The position numbers and the translations under genes are program-made. A stretch of 64,000 bases of DNA from Candidatus Aminicenantota bacterium (GTDB lineage Bacteria; Acidobacteriota; Aminicenantia; UBA2199): positions 4,638,727-4,702,726 of the forward strand of contig CP070627.1 in assembly GCA_020355945.1 (NCBI GenBank), given 5' to 3'. The notes beneath the pieces were generated by a model that worked only from the letters and a program-made list of their open reading frames with translations, did no database searches and was not told where the DNA came from. The stretch's first letter is position 1. Every line of letters starts with the position of its first letter. This document shows positions 45,301 through 55,700 of this stretch, piece by piece.

Positions 45301-47905
45301 GGGCATAATACTCTTTCTCTTCTATCGGTTCGATGGAAGCGTATTTATCCTCTCTCGATGCGGTAATAATTTCCGAAAGTCCCTTTACCGTGGGAGATTT
45401 AAATAATTCAAGGAGCGGTACCTGGGTATTACATTCTTTGTGAATTTTCGCTATCAATGTGGTGGCTTTTAACGAATCACCACCCAATTCAAAAAAGTTT
45501 GCCTCTATGCTGATGTTTTCTTTCGCTGTGCCCAACACCCGACTCCATAAATCCACCAACTTCTCCTGCTGCTCATCCTGGGGAGCCTTGTAATTGGTGT
45601 CTTTACCTCGTTTCGGTTCCGGCAATTCCCGATGGTCTACTTTTCCATTTGGAGTAACGGGAATTTTATTTAACGCCATAAAAACCGAAGGTATCATATA
45701 TAATGGCAATTTTGGGGATAGATATTCCCGCAGCCCGGCAGCATCAATTGGGGTTGAACAAACATAATACGCACAAAGATACTTCCCTCCGTTGTCATCT
45801 CCCCTGGCAATGACGACAGCATTTTTAATACATTGGTGTTTAAGTAATTGATTTTCGATCTCTTCCAACTCGATTCGAAAGCCTCGTATCTTTACCTGCG
45901 AATCGATCCTGCCCAAAAACTCGATATATCCGTCCGCTGTCCATCTGGCCAGGTCACCGGTGCGATAAAACCGGTCATTGGCAGTTCTTACAAATTTCTC
46001 TGCGGTTAATTCCGTGCGGTTTAGATACCCCGCAGCTAAACCGGTGCCGGATATACATAACTCACCGGGCACACCTATGGGCACAAGTTTTAAATTTTCA
46101 TCCGATATGTAGATATCCGTATTATCGATGGGTTTACCTATGGTGGCGGTTTGTTTGTATTCTTCAAATTGGTTAAAATCGATAAACCGGGCAATCGACC
46201 CGATGGTAGTTTCTGTGGGGCCGTAATGATTCATTATTTGAAAATGATCGCAGACCAGGTGCGCCCGCTCCACATCCTGGGTATTGATGGGTTCACCTCC
46301 TAACACCACCAGCCTTAATGATGCACATGTGTCCCTGGAAAAACCAGGGGAATTAACAATTACTGAAAATAGGGAAGGTGTTAATTTTATATAAGTAATT
46401 GCATTTTCTTTTATGTAATCCAGTAATTTATCGGGAACGAGAAAAATTTCTTTAGGAATTAAGTGCAGTTCCCCTCCTGCTAAAATCGACGGGTATATGC
46501 AGGTGTACCCCAGGTCAAAGGCAAGGGAGGATATCAACATTGCTTTATCTTTCCCTGTTAAACCGGTTTTTTTCAAAAACCAGGAAGCATAATTTACCAG
46601 GTTTTCATTTTTAACCAGGACACCTTTGGGTCTCCCGGAGGTACCGGAGGTATAAATCACATAAACAATCTCCCCGGGTATACTTTTTCTCTTCAAGTTT
46701 GAACCATCTCCATTATATATCGTTTCATCATGGATATTTATCAATTCACAGCGGGTGGCCAGTTGCTCATGGAAATGATGTGAGGTTAATATCAAATGAG
46801 CCTGGCTGTCTTTTAGCATAAAATTGATGCGCTCCGCCGGGAAATCCGGATCGATGGGCAAATAGGCGCCGCCAGCTTTTAATACCGACAATATCGCTAT
46901 TATGGTTTGAATGGAAGGCAGTGCCGATACCGCAGCAATTGAACCCGCTTTTATACCCTTCTCCCCCAGTATTCTTGCCAATTGATTGGCTTTTTCATTT
47001 AATTCCCTGTAGCTCAAGGGGGCCGGGTAGCCATCCCCTGCTGCCGCAATATTTCCTCCTCTTCTTTCTACTTGTTCTTCAAACAACTCATGGATTGTCC
47101 TGTCTTTGGGAAAATTCGTTTTGGTTTGATTGAAAATCGTCAGCAGCCGGTGCCTTTCTTGGTCCGATAATATCTCGATTTCAGACACCTGGAGATTTAA
47201 GTTATTTAAAATTATTTCCAATAAATAAACGAAATGCCCCGCTATTCTCTTTATCGTATCTTTCTTATATAGGTGGAAGTTGTACTCTATAGAACCTTCG
47301 ATATACTCCCCTGTTCTTAAGAAAGAAAACAAGATATAAGGATTTAAATGCTTGATATATTTCTTATAATGGATATTTTCAAGCGAAATCCCGGTTTCAA
47401 ATAAAGATCCATCCCTTGAACATGGAAGTTCCAGGTCATTGACAAACCGTTCAACCGGGAAATTTAAATGTTCATTGGCTTCAAAAATCGTTTTTTTGCA
47501 TAGTAATATTAATTCTTTCACAGGTTCTTTACCGGTCAATTGAAGTCTTATGGCTAGAGCAGTATTGATAAATTCACCATCGATTTCCTGTTTATAAATA
47601 GGAGCGGCAACGATAATATCTTTATTCCCGGTATATTTGTTTAGCAAAATAGTTAAACAGGTCAATAGGACAATGTATAGATTATTATCGGACCCTTTGG
47701 CCAGTTGAATCAACCTGGCTGATAAATTACCCGGGATTCTAAAATGAAAATCATCTATATTCCTGGTTAAGCCATCCGGGGCAATATGATCATAGGGGAA
47801 GTATGTCTTCACCAACTGGCCGGCCAATTTATTCATCCAGTAGTTTTTTTCATTTTCCACATGTTTACTTTGAAGCATTAATCCTTTTGAAATATTTGTC
47901 GTCAT
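39335..47905 (-). CDS. NRPS-3: half-C, A(Asp?), PCP, C, A with B12-radical SAM and methyltransferase inserts, PCP
   Basis: The protein has 2856 residues. Residues 1-260 are only the C-terminal half of a condensation domain, without HHxxxDG. The first A domain (265-780) has code D-L-T-K-V-L-H-I-G-K, close to the Asp code DLTKVGHIGK. PCP1 has Ser811. A full C domain carries His993-His994 (HHIVRDG). The second A domain (from about 1330) is interrupted twice. Between A2 (GGAYMPI) and A3 (IFTSGSSGKPKG) lies a radical SAM/B12 unit, about residues 1440-2010. Between A8 and A10 lies a methyltransferase, about 2325-2680. Its code reads D-A-E-N-V-S-A-V-T-K, which I cannot assign. PCP2 has Ser2782. It passes the peptide to the KS of the PKS. 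Confidence 0.92.
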   Translation of the reverse strand: MTTNISKGLMLQSKHVENEKNYWMNKLAGQLVKTYFPYDHIAPDGLTRNIDDFHFRIPGNLSARLIQLAKGSDNNLYIVLLTCLTILLNKYTGNKDIIVAAPIYKQEIDGEFINTALAIRLQLTGKEPVKELILLCKKTIFEANEHLNFPVERFVNDLELPCSRDGSLFETGISLENIHYKKYIKHLNPYILFSFLRTGEYIEGSIEYNFHLYKKDTIKRIAGHFVYLLEIILNNLNLQVSEIEILSDQERHRLLTIFNQTKTNFPKDRTIHELFEEQVERRGGNIAAAGDGYPAPLSYRELNEKANQLARILGEKGIKAGSIAAVSALPSIQTIIAILSVLKAGGAYLPIDPDFPAERINFMLKDSQAHLILTSHHFHEQLATRCELINIHDETIYNGDGSNLKRKSIPGEIVYVIYTSGTSGRPKGVLVKNENLVNYASWFLKKTGLTGKDKAMLISSLAFDLGYTCIYPSILAGGELHLIPKEIFLVPDKLLDYIKENAITYIKLTPSLFSVIVNSPGFSRDTCASLRLVVLGGEPINTQDVERAHLVCDHFQIMNHYGPTETTIGSIARFIDFNQFEEYKQTATIGKPIDNTDIYISDENLKLVPIGVPGELCISGTGLAAGYLNRTELTAEKFVRTANDRFYRTGDLARWTADGYIEFLGRIDSQVKIRGFRIELEEIENQLLKHQCIKNAVVIARGDDNGGKYLCAYYVCSTPIDAAGLREYLSPKLPLYMIPSVFMALNKIPVTPNGKVDHRELPEPKRGKDTNYKAPQDEQQEKLVDLWSRVLGTAKENISIEANFFELGGDSLKATTLIAKIHKECNTQVPLLELFKSPTVKGLSEIITASREDKYASIEPIEEKEYYALSSTQRRLYLLQQMTTDNVSYNLPLVLSIEGDIDLNKINKAYKDLLSRHESLRTSFEMVNGEPVQRVHKTVEFDIRYYDAQSGSQKSEEIIKNFVYPFDLSRAPLVRAGLIKAGEMKYIFYVDMHHIVRDGQSEKVLNSDFAALYAGEALFPLRLHYKDYSEWQQSEPVKKNTRKQEEFWLKEFEEQVPVLYMPTDYTRPPVQNYEGNTVPFELNVEETGLLNEIAHTNGATLFMVILAIYNIFLAKLSSQEDIVVGSPIASRRHADLEKIVGMFVNTLAMRNYPAGEKTSSGFLQELKARTLEVFENQDYQFEDIIEKVVVKRDMSRNPIFDAAFELKNISADPGYSPAKKVKNLLIGAYPFKSKISKFDITLTGVEIGEKLYFSFTYCTKLFKEETILRFIRYFKNIISSVIENPGEKIVDIEIIPGEEREKLLDEFNDTFASYPQDKTLHQLFEDQVEQRPDNIAVVGPGLTARTNDLRSYPHSRHTLQLSYRELNKKSNQLAYWLREKGVKADSIVGIMLERSVDMITGILGILKAGGAYMPIHQDSPLNRIQSMLEDSGAFFLLTQSDLVQESSYTRLHSCHLPEIESCRTKPRQRIDNIDDLPHPNRSLVDYEKYNRYIGQAMVKNSVALQATRGCPYNCIYCFKIWSRKHIVRSAENIFAEVMLCYQMGIKRFVFIDDIFNLDIENSKRFFELVIQNQLDVNFFFPNGIRGDILTEEYIDLMVQAGTVNIALALETASPRLQTLIKKNLNLQNLRKNIEYIARKHPHVILELFTMHGFPTETEEEAQMTLDFIKSLKWVHFPYVFILRIYPHTEMSELAIQNGISSEAISRSEDLAWHELPETLPFDKSFTIKYQAEFLDEYFLKKERLLHVLPYQMKVLTEDELVQKYDSYLNEDIKSFSDLLQLAGITEVELGAQGFVDEQAASVPHLNKKLAGCFPAHQPSGDALRILLLDLSQFFSDHEKILYNVVEPPLGLMYLMTFLNRHFGNRINGRIAKSRIDFDNYTGLKQQVMEFKPHVIGIRTLTFYKNFFHKTVNLIRQWGIDVPIIAGGPYATSSYETLLRDPDIDLAVLGEGEITLSRILEKMIENNNTLPDENTLGEIPGIVFKPGKIRHGKRKREILMMDSFPEDIKEGHVTNLSHTNRPGDISYVIFTSGSSGKPKGVLTRHGSVVNLICNQDKYYNIKESDRILQFSSFCFDASVEQIFTALSSGAASVLIDKNTLLEVDKFNEYTANQQVTHINAVPSFLNNIMPLNNYHLKRVISGGDICPASLAKRWIEHCDFYNAYGPTETTVTSIILKVKQMDEKIPILSIGRPIGNTRVYLLGKGMKLVPLGVVGEMYIGGEGVARGYLNRPELTAEKFLPILYRSYRSYKSYFSKKIYKTGDLARWLPDGNIEFLGRIDHQVKIRGFRIELGEIENLLRKHHKIKETVVIAGKWKEDRMDLCAYYVADSKKRPQIWPSVGDYFIWDDLIYNAMSSDYLRNKSFIYAIKQLAKDKTVVEIGTGPDAILSRFCVEAGAKKIYAIEILEEYVEKAKETVKKLGWEEKIVVIHGDSTKVELPEKVDVCLSNQIGTIGSAEGAIYIHNNARRFLKEDGVVIPGKCITKIAAVSLPEGLYENPEFSEISGIYPEKVFKKFGQPFDLRICIENFPKTHVRSTAENFEELNLLETIELESNQNVNLIINEKSKIDGFILWLNLHTIEGEIIDTLARRYSWLPVFIPVFYPGIEVSKGDIISANCIRITSKNGISPDYRIKGILKRQQDDNLEFDYNLPYYESVYKHNSFYRKLFSDDRVNAEKSDYLIDKTPGDEEILKISELRDFLKKKLPDYMIPSYFIPLEEIPLTKHGKVDLKALPGIRSSLVNQETAYAPPANEIEKLIANIWKDILKLEKVGMNENFFDLGGNSLDIIKVNSRLKEICEKDISVVSMFKYPTIRSLARYFSQPEGEEDTPVKNDRTEALERGERDRNKRLQMRKKIRN
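39868..40933 (-). other. PRMT-like methyltransferase insert in the second A domain of NRPS-3
   Basis: The domain begins near RPQIWPSVGDYFIWDD. It contains the SAM-binding motif VVEIGTGPDAILSRFC, an acidic strand end (YAIEILEEY) and LKEDGVVIPGK, a layout like protein-arginine-type methyltransferases. It sits between A8 (GFRIELGEIENLL) and A10 (KHGKVDLKALP). That is the site where N-, O- or C-methyltransferases are known to interrupt A domains. Whether it methylates nitrogen or oxygen of the bound residue is not decidable here. Confidence 0.8.
41151..41181. repeat. Short tandem repeat inside NRPS-3
   Basis: Units of TAGGACTTAT/AGGACCGATAGGACCTATAT encode the Tyr-Arg-Ser-Tyr-rich stretch YRSYRSYKSYF. 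It comes just before the A7 motif (YKTGDL) of the second A domain. Two other A domains in the window have repeat-derived sequence at the same place. Confidence 0.65.
41880..43580 (-). other. Inserted B12-radical SAM unit in NRPS-3, domains in reversed order
   Basis: After the A2 motif comes the linker DDLPHPNRSLVDYEKY, normally found just before radical SAM domains. A radical SAM domain with Cys1510, Cys1514 and Cys1517 (RGCPYNCIYC) follows, then an alpha-helical stretch. Only then comes the cobalamin-binding domain (LRILLLDLSQF, VIGIRTLTFY, PIIAGGPYAT, LGEGEITL). The A domain resumes at A3. The unit is about 570 residues and closely resembles the one in NRPS-1. Confidence 0.88.
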
Positions 47906-47952
47906 ATTAACATCTCCTTCTCCTGGTATTTTCGTTCTTTATAAATATTTAT

Positions 47953-49668
47953 TTAAAAATCAAAGTCCACATCTTCGACCTGGTTATTCCTGGCAGCATA
48001 GATTCGGATTACATTTTCATTTTCCCCCAAATACTTTTCCGGGTTATTATTCAGATCCATAATCGCCGGGACTGCATTGGGTTGGATTTTTTGCCAGCGC
48101 CTGTCTGCGGTCATGATATCGCGGATCGAATAAGGATTGGGGATGCCCAGTTTTTTACATTTTTCTTTAAACCTGCATTGCCGGTCATAGATGATTTCCC
48201 TGGGAGGGTAGGCATTTAACGAATAAGATTGAGTGATAAGCATATCCGTGGCTTCCCCCGGGTATAGGAGGCGATTGCCTTTTTGTTTTAGCCATTCTTC
48301 GGCATTTACCTGGCCGGTATGGAAATAGCGAAACGGGTCGCATTCGGCTTCAAATATGCTGTCCTGTAGTTCCTCCAGTAAATCCAGGGTTTGTTGAAAG
48401 TCCTCTTCGGTTTCGCCGGGGTGCCCGGCAATCCAATAGGTGGTGGTTTTAATCCCGGCGGATGCCAGGCTGCGCAGTCCATCCTTAATTTGTTGAAGGG
48501 TTATTTTTTTATCGATCATGTCCAATACCTTTTGAGAACCGCTCTCAATCCCTAACCTGGCCCGGTAAAAACCCCCTCTTCTCCATAATAATGTTTGATC
48601 CGGATCGCATACCTGCCTGTCGATTTTGATATAGACATCCCAATAAACTTTTAAATTTCGTTTGATTATTTCTTGTGAAAGGGGTGTCACCAGCGGGTTG
48701 ATCATACAATCGGTCAGTACAAATAACCGCCTGCCGTACTTACGGATCAATTCTTCAAATTCGTCGGTTACTTTTTGGGCACTTTTCCTATTATATCGCT
48801 TCCAGTATACGGTTTCCGCGCAAAAGCTGCATCTATATATACATCCCCGGGAGGTAAACCCGGGCAAGAGCGGGTATGAGGATAAATTAAAATCCGAATA
48901 ATCAGGCAGGGGTACGGTGTTAAGGTCCAACAACCGGTCATCGATATCTTTCAGGGTATATACTTTTTTATCATCCGTTAATTCACCGCGAAGATATTTC
49001 AAAAATATGGTTTCACTCTCCCCGATAAATATCTTATCGATAAATGAGGCTTTTTCTAAGAAATAATTAAAATTCGGCGTACCGGGATAAAGCTCCTGGG
49101 AAAAGATCGTTCCTCCCATCACAATTTTGATTCCCGGGAACTTCTCTTTGATTAGCCTGGCTGCAAAATAAGAAGCAGCCAGCGTGCCTTTATACACGGA
49201 AAGTCCTAACACCGCTGGTTTTTCCCGGTTGAATAATTCAATCAAATATCTTGCCAATTGGGAGAAAAACATTCCCACTATGCCGTTTAACTCCCGGACT
49301 TTTTCATCATCCACCTGGACAAAAAAATTCTGTGACACCAAAATTTTTACCAATGCGATATACTTTTGCTCGTCTTTATAATTGACATGTGCCATAAAGT
49401 GATTGTACAGGACATCCAGTCCGACATTAAAAAAATGACCTTGTTTCTTCTCGGGAATATACCCCTGCAGTGTATCGAAATAGAGATAACATAATTCCCT
49501 GATTTCCATATTTGACATCACATCCACGGTTTTCACACGATAGCCGTTTTCCTCCAGGTACCCCTTAAGACACGAGATTCCCATGGGGGGAATTAAGGGG
49601 GTAAGGAAAGGTAATGTCATTAAAAGAATTTTTTCCGTGTGGTGTTTGGTGTTATTTATTGCTGCCAT
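47953..49668 (-). CDS. Stand-alone B12-binding radical SAM enzyme with F-D-F tail
   Basis: The protein has 571 residues. The N-terminus (ILLMTLPFLTPLIPPMGISCLKGYL) starts a cobalamin-binding domain that has a long helical insertion and ends with IVMGGTIFSQ and IGESETIF. The radical SAM domain has Cys276, Cys280 and Cys283 (RGCIYRCSFC), followed by a C-terminal region with DRQCRFKEKCKKLGIPNPYS. It is a paralog of the protein at 56919-58616. The last residues, VEDVDFDF, match the tails of the neighbouring NRPSs. It lies between NRPS-2 and NRPS-3 and probably modifies a PCP-bound residue in trans. Confidence 0.87.
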   Translation of the reverse strand: MAAINNTKHHTEKILLMTLPFLTPLIPPMGISCLKGYLEENGYRVKTVDVMSNMEIRELCYLYFDTLQGYIPEKKQGHFFNVGLDVLYNHFMAHVNYKDEQKYIALVKILVSQNFFVQVDDEKVRELNGIVGMFFSQLARYLIELFNREKPAVLGLSVYKGTLAASYFAARLIKEKFPGIKIVMGGTIFSQELYPGTPNFNYFLEKASFIDKIFIGESETIFLKYLRGELTDDKKVYTLKDIDDRLLDLNTVPLPDYSDFNLSSYPLLPGFTSRGCIYRCSFCAETVYWKRYNRKSAQKVTDEFEELIRKYGRRLFVLTDCMINPLVTPLSQEIIKRNLKVYWDVYIKIDRQVCDPDQTLLWRRGGFYRARLGIESGSQKVLDMIDKKITLQQIKDGLRSLASAGIKTTTYWIAGHPGETEEDFQQTLDLLEELQDSIFEAECDPFRYFHTGQVNAEEWLKQKGNRLLYPGEATDMLITQSYSLNAYPPREIIYDRQCRFKEKCKKLGIPNPYSIRDIMTADRRWQKIQPNAVPAIMDLNNNPEKYLGENENVIRIYAARNNQVEDVDFDF

Positions 49669-49706
49669 GACAATTTCTCCTCTTCCTGCTTTTCATACTT
49701 AATATT

Positions 49707-52700
49707 TTAAAAATCGAAAGCCACATCATTTTCTTTAGTGACATGACTTCCATGCAGTAAACTACTGGAAAGTATAATTTCTCCCGGTTTGATACCCGGG
49801 TTGTTGGTCACCTGGTCGATTATTTCGATGTAGTGTTCTCCCAATTTTCTCATGGTTTCCTCTTTAAATAAAGCCGTAGAATACCGGGTTAGAATATGAA
49901 TATCTTCATTGACTTCCCTGGCAAAGAACGTCAGGCCAAATCGTTCGATGATCGTGTTAGATGGATAATGGCTTAATTTCAAATCATCCCGATGTGCTGT
50001 AAAAACCCTATCGGTTTCCGAGGTATCAATATTTTGCACTGCCAGGACCACATTGAATAATGGATTTTTATCGGATTTTCGGTCGATTCCCAGTTTTCTT
50101 ACCAGTTCATCGAATTGATAATCCTGGTTCTCAAAGGCTTCCATTATATTTTGCTTCACTTCTTTAAGAAATTCCACAAACGTTTTTCTTCCGTTGGGCC
50201 TGTTTCTTAATGACAGCATATTGATAAACATACCGATTATATTCTGCAAATCGATATGGTTTCTACCTGTGATGGGAGACCCGATTATGATGTCCTCCTG
50301 TCCGGTATAGAGGAATAACAATATATTAAGCGCCGCGGCCATAAATATGAATAAAGTTGTTCCTGTTTGATTGTTCAAATCTTTCAATCTTTGAGATATC
50401 TGCCGGGGAATTAAAAAATGTATCGACTTTCCTTCATAATTACTTCTTTCAGGCATCTCATAATCGGTGGGGAGATTTAATGTGGGGATTTCTCCCTTGA
50501 ATTTTTGTATCCAATATTCTTCCTGCCTTTCTAATAATTCTTTTTTGCTGGCAGTGTTATACCACTCTGAAAAATCTTTATATTGTAGTTTTATAGGTGG
50601 TAATTGTTCTTTTGCATACACCAGTATAAAATCCCTGTTCAATATTGTATTGGATACTCCATCGGTCATGATGTGATGCATATCTACGACTAATATATAT
50701 TCTTTTTGTTTTTGTTTTATCAATCCGACACGCATCATCGGAGCTTTTGCCAGGTCAAAGGGCCGGATGAAATTTTTGATTATAGACTCAGCGGTATGAA
50801 CGGATTGAAGGGAAGTATCATAATACTCTATTTCAAAATCCATTTCATCATGAATTCTCTGCACCGGTTCCTCTTCAACCATAATAAAGGAAGTTCTCAA
50901 ACTATCATGCCGTTTTATTAATCCGTTAAAGGCAGCGGAAAGTCTATCTTTATCGATATCACCTTCCAGGATAAAGGCCAAAGGCATGTTATATGCGATG
51001 GAACCGGGATTTATTTGCTGGATAATATACAATCGTTGTTGTGCCGCTGATAAAGCATAGTACTCCTTTGCCTCCACCGGTTCTATGGCGATAAATTTAT
51101 CTTTTATCGCTCCGGTTATATATTTAGCCATCCCCCTGATGGTAGGAGCTTTAAATATTTCTACCAGCGGGAGTTTTATATTTAATTCTTTATGTATCCT
51201 GGCAGCCATTATTGCTGCACTTAACGAATGACCTCCCCGTTGGAAAAAATTATCATCGATTCCCGGAGCCTCTTTTAATGGGGCGATGCTCACCAGCCCG
51301 GACCATATCTCTGCCAATTTTTCTTCGATTTGGTCACGAGGGGCGGCATACCCATCCACCATTTTCAACCGGGGTTCCGGCAGTAACTTCCGGTTTATTT
51401 TCCCGTTGGGGGTCAAGGGAATTCGTTCCATTTCTACAAAATACGAAGGAATCATATATTCCGGCAATTTCCCGGGGAGTAATTCTTTTAATTGCTGTAA
51501 TTGGGCCTCTTTATCCGTCACTTTACCCGGTTTCCAGACAATATAGGCACAAAGATAATTATCACCGGAGGAAAACTGGCGGGGAATGACGGCTGCTTCT
51601 TTTATTGCTTCATGTTTTAACAGGTGGTTCTCTATTTCCCCGGTCTCTATACGGTAGCCCCTGATTTTGACCTGGCTGTCGATCCGCCCCAGGAACTGGA
51701 GGGCTCCGGGTTCAATCCATCTGGCCATATCACCGGTGCGGTAGATATAGGACATATGGGACGTATATGACATATGCAGGGTGTCACTTGCTGTCTTTTT
51801 TATAAATTTTTCCGCTGTCAATTGCGGCCGGTTCAAATAACCCCTGCCCACACTGCTGCCGCAAACACACAACTCTCCTGAAATCCCAACAGGAACCACC
51901 ATTAAACCTTTATCCAGGATGTAAATCCTCATATTATGGATGGGATGACCAATCACCGGTCGCTTTTTATACTGTTCAAACCGTTCAAAATCGATTTTCC
52001 GGGCTGCACAACCGATAGTGGCTTCTGTGGGTCCGTAATGATTCAGGATTTCAATACCGGGTAGTGCGGCATGGAATTTTTCCACATCTTTTATTTTGAT
52101 CTCCTCTCCGCCCAACACAACCAGCCGCAGCGAACCGCGGTTCATCGTGGTAAAGTCCGAACCTTCAACAATCGTACTGAAAAGTGACGGCGTCATCTTG
52201 AGATAGGTGATGCGGTGACGGATAATATAACCGATCAAATTTTCCAGTGATAAGTACATGTCACGAGGGATTACATGTAGTTGGCATCCGCTTATAATAG
52301 AGGGGTAAACAACAGTATAGCCCAGGTCGAAACAAAAAGAGGAGGTCAATACACTTCGATCATTCCCGGTTAGATTGACTTTGTTCCTGAACCAATGGCT
52401 GTAATTGACTAAATTTTTATTTTCGATCAATGTGCCTTTGGGTTTCCCGGTGGTGCCGGAGGTGTAAATGACATAAACCAGGTTATCGGGGGTAACCCGG
52501 TTTATGGTTGAGGTTAAGGTTGAGGTATTTAACCGATCTTTTATTTCACTGCCGGTAACCAGGATTTTGGCGGCGCTGTCTTCTAACATGTAATTGATTC
52601 TTTCCTGCGGATATTCCGGGTCTATGGGTAAATAGGCTCCCCCGGCCTTCAATATCCCCAGTACCCCGACGATCATCTCCGGCGAATGTTCAATCATAAT

Positions 52701-55700
52701 AGCTGCTATGGTATCGGGTTGGACACCCTTTCTTTTTAACTGGTGGCACAATCGATCGGATTTTTCCTTTACCTGTCTGTATGTGATTTGTATCGGCGAT
52801 TCATCAGCCTTGCCTTCGGATAAAATAGGGCCAACCAGTGAAATTCGATCCGGTGTCTTTTCCACCTGTTCTGCAAATAGGTGGTGGATGGTTTTATTTT
52901 GTGGATATTCCGTATGAGTATCATTAAAATCATACAATACCCGGTTCTTTTCTTCTCCTGATATGATTTCTATTTCCGCCAGTTTTTTCCCGGGGTTATT
53001 AATTATAGATGCCATGACCTTTTTGAAGTAATCAATAAACCGTACGATGGTTTCTTCCTTAAAAAGTTTGGTACCGTATACAACTGAAAAATACAATTTC
53101 TCTCCAATTTCAGTGACTCCCAGGGTTAAATCGAATTTCGAGGTTCTCTTTTCATAGGAATAAGGTTTTATTTTCAAATCGTTTGTTTTTTGTTCCCGGG
53201 TATCCCTTAATGACTCCAAACTACTTTGAAATACCAACATAACATCAAATAAAGGGTTACGACTGATATCTCTTTTCAATTCCACTTTTTCTACGAGGTC
53301 TTCAAATAGATAGTCCTGGTTTTCAAATGCTCCCAGAACCCGTTCTCGCAGTTCCCGGAAAAATGTTTTAAAAGTTTTCTCTCCGGGCAGATGATTTCGC
53401 AGTGCAATCGTGTTAACAAACATCCCGTTGATCTTTTCAAGGTCTGCATGGCGGCGGCTGGCTACTGGCGTTCCGATTACAATATCTTCCTGGCTGCTTA
53501 TTTTAGATAAAAATATCGTATATATGGCCAGTAATACCATAAATAATGTAGCATCTTCCAACTGGGCCATCTCATTTAACGCCGCAGTTTCTTTTTCACC
53601 AAACTCAAAATCGACTTTATTTCCTTCAAAGCTTTGAATTGATGGTCTTATATAATCAGTTGGCAAATTTAATACGGGGATCTCTCCACTAAACTCCTTC
53701 AGCCAAAACTCCTCCTCCTTCTTGAGAGCTTCTTTTACAGGGTCACTTTGCTGCCATTGCGAATAATCTTTATACTGGAGTTTAAATCCCGGTAATCGAA
53801 CATCATTATATAAGGCCATGAAGTCTTTTATTAATATACTGTGCGAAATAAGATCGGTTATAATATGATGCAAATCTACTATGAGTATTTGCCTCAACGA
53901 ATCAATTTTTATCGAACCCAACCGTATTAATGGCGCTTTGGCCAGATCAAAAGGACCGATAAAACGTTCAATTATGCTCGTTACCAGATGCGGGTCGGGA
54001 GCTGCGCTGTCCGAAATGTCATAATACTCTATCTCCAATTCCGCCTCCTGGTGAATCTTCTGCACAGGGACATCTTCTACAATAATAAATGAGGTTCTCA
54101 AACTTTCATGCCTATCGATTAATTTTCCAAAAGTTTCCTTCAATTTTTCCTTATTTACTTCCCCTTCCCATTCAACCGCCAGAGGGACATTGTAAGCGGT
54201 TGATTTTATATTCATCTGCTGCAAAATGTATAAACGGTATTGAGAAGAGGACACGGCATAATACTCTTTTTTTTCAACGGGTTCTACAGCGACGAATTCA
54301 TTTTTTACCGACTCTTTTAAGATGGCCGCCAACTCCCTGATTGTGGGTGATTTAAATATTTCTTTTAATGGAATTTTCACATTGAATTGTTTGTGTATCT
54401 TAGATACCAATATAGTGGCCGATAATGAGTGCCCTCCCAAATTAAAGAAATCGGAATCAATGCCGATGATTCCTGGTTGTAAACCCAATACATTGGCCCA
54501 TATTTCAACAAACTTTCTCTCAATTTCATCTCGCGGCGGAGTGTACTCTTCACCTGCATCGACTTCCGGTTCCGGTAATGCTTTTCGATCTACTTTTCCG
54601 TTTACTAAAAGCGGGAAGCGATTCAATTGAATAAATTTTGAAGGTATCATATAATACGGCAGATCCTTTGATAAACTTTCTTTTAATCCAGGCACATTTA
54701 TCTTTTTGTCAGAGGCCAGGTACGCACAGAGATACTTTTCGCCTTTTTCATCCTCTTTCATTATGACTACAGCTTCATTAACGGTTTCATGTTTTAACAA
54801 TCTCTCTTCCACTTCTCCCGGTTCAATTCGGAATCCCCTGATTTTAACCTGGTGGTCGTCTCTGCCTGAAAATTCTATATTCCCGTCCGGTTTCCATCGG
54901 GCCACATCACCGGTTAAATACATTCGCTTCCCTTCCAGGAATGGATTATCCACAAATTTTTCTGAGGTAAGTCCCGGGTTATTCAGGTAGCCGCGCGCCA
55001 ATCCTTTACCGGAAACACACAATTCTCCATAGACTCCCACCGCTGCCAACATTCCCACGGCGCTGCATATAAAGCAAGATACATTGGTTATGGGTTTGCC
55101 GATTAATACCTTTGTTTTATTTATGCTAAACTCATACACAGTCGAACATACACTATTCTCTGTGGGTCCGTATTCATTATACATTTTGACATTGGGCAGC
55201 GCCTCGAAATGTTCTTTTACCAGGTTTGCAGTGAATCCCTCACCCGCCACCGTTACACTCTTTAGACGTTTTAAAACCCGGGGAATCTCTGTTAAAAGTA
55301 TCTTAAAAAAACCCGGGACAATTAAAAAATGAGTGATGCTGTTTTTTTCGATCAGGGTTTTTATGTATTCTACATTGTACCGGTTCTCTTCTTGCAGCAG
55401 CACAAGACCGGATCCGCTAATCAAGGGTGTAAATATATCTTCAACCGAACTATCGAATGAAAAAGAGGGAATTTGCATTACCCGGTCATGCTCATTAAAT
55501 TGATAAAAATTTTTCCGCCAGAACAGGGTATTGACAATGGAACGGTGTTCCACCATGACCCCTTTGGGCCTCCCTGTGGAACCGGATGTGTAAATAACAT
55601 AAGCGATATTCTCGGCTCTTGATACTGCTTCCCACTGCGAAGGTTCCACATCATAAATAGAATTCTCCAGGTGGATGGAAATCGTTTCCATTTCGCTGTC

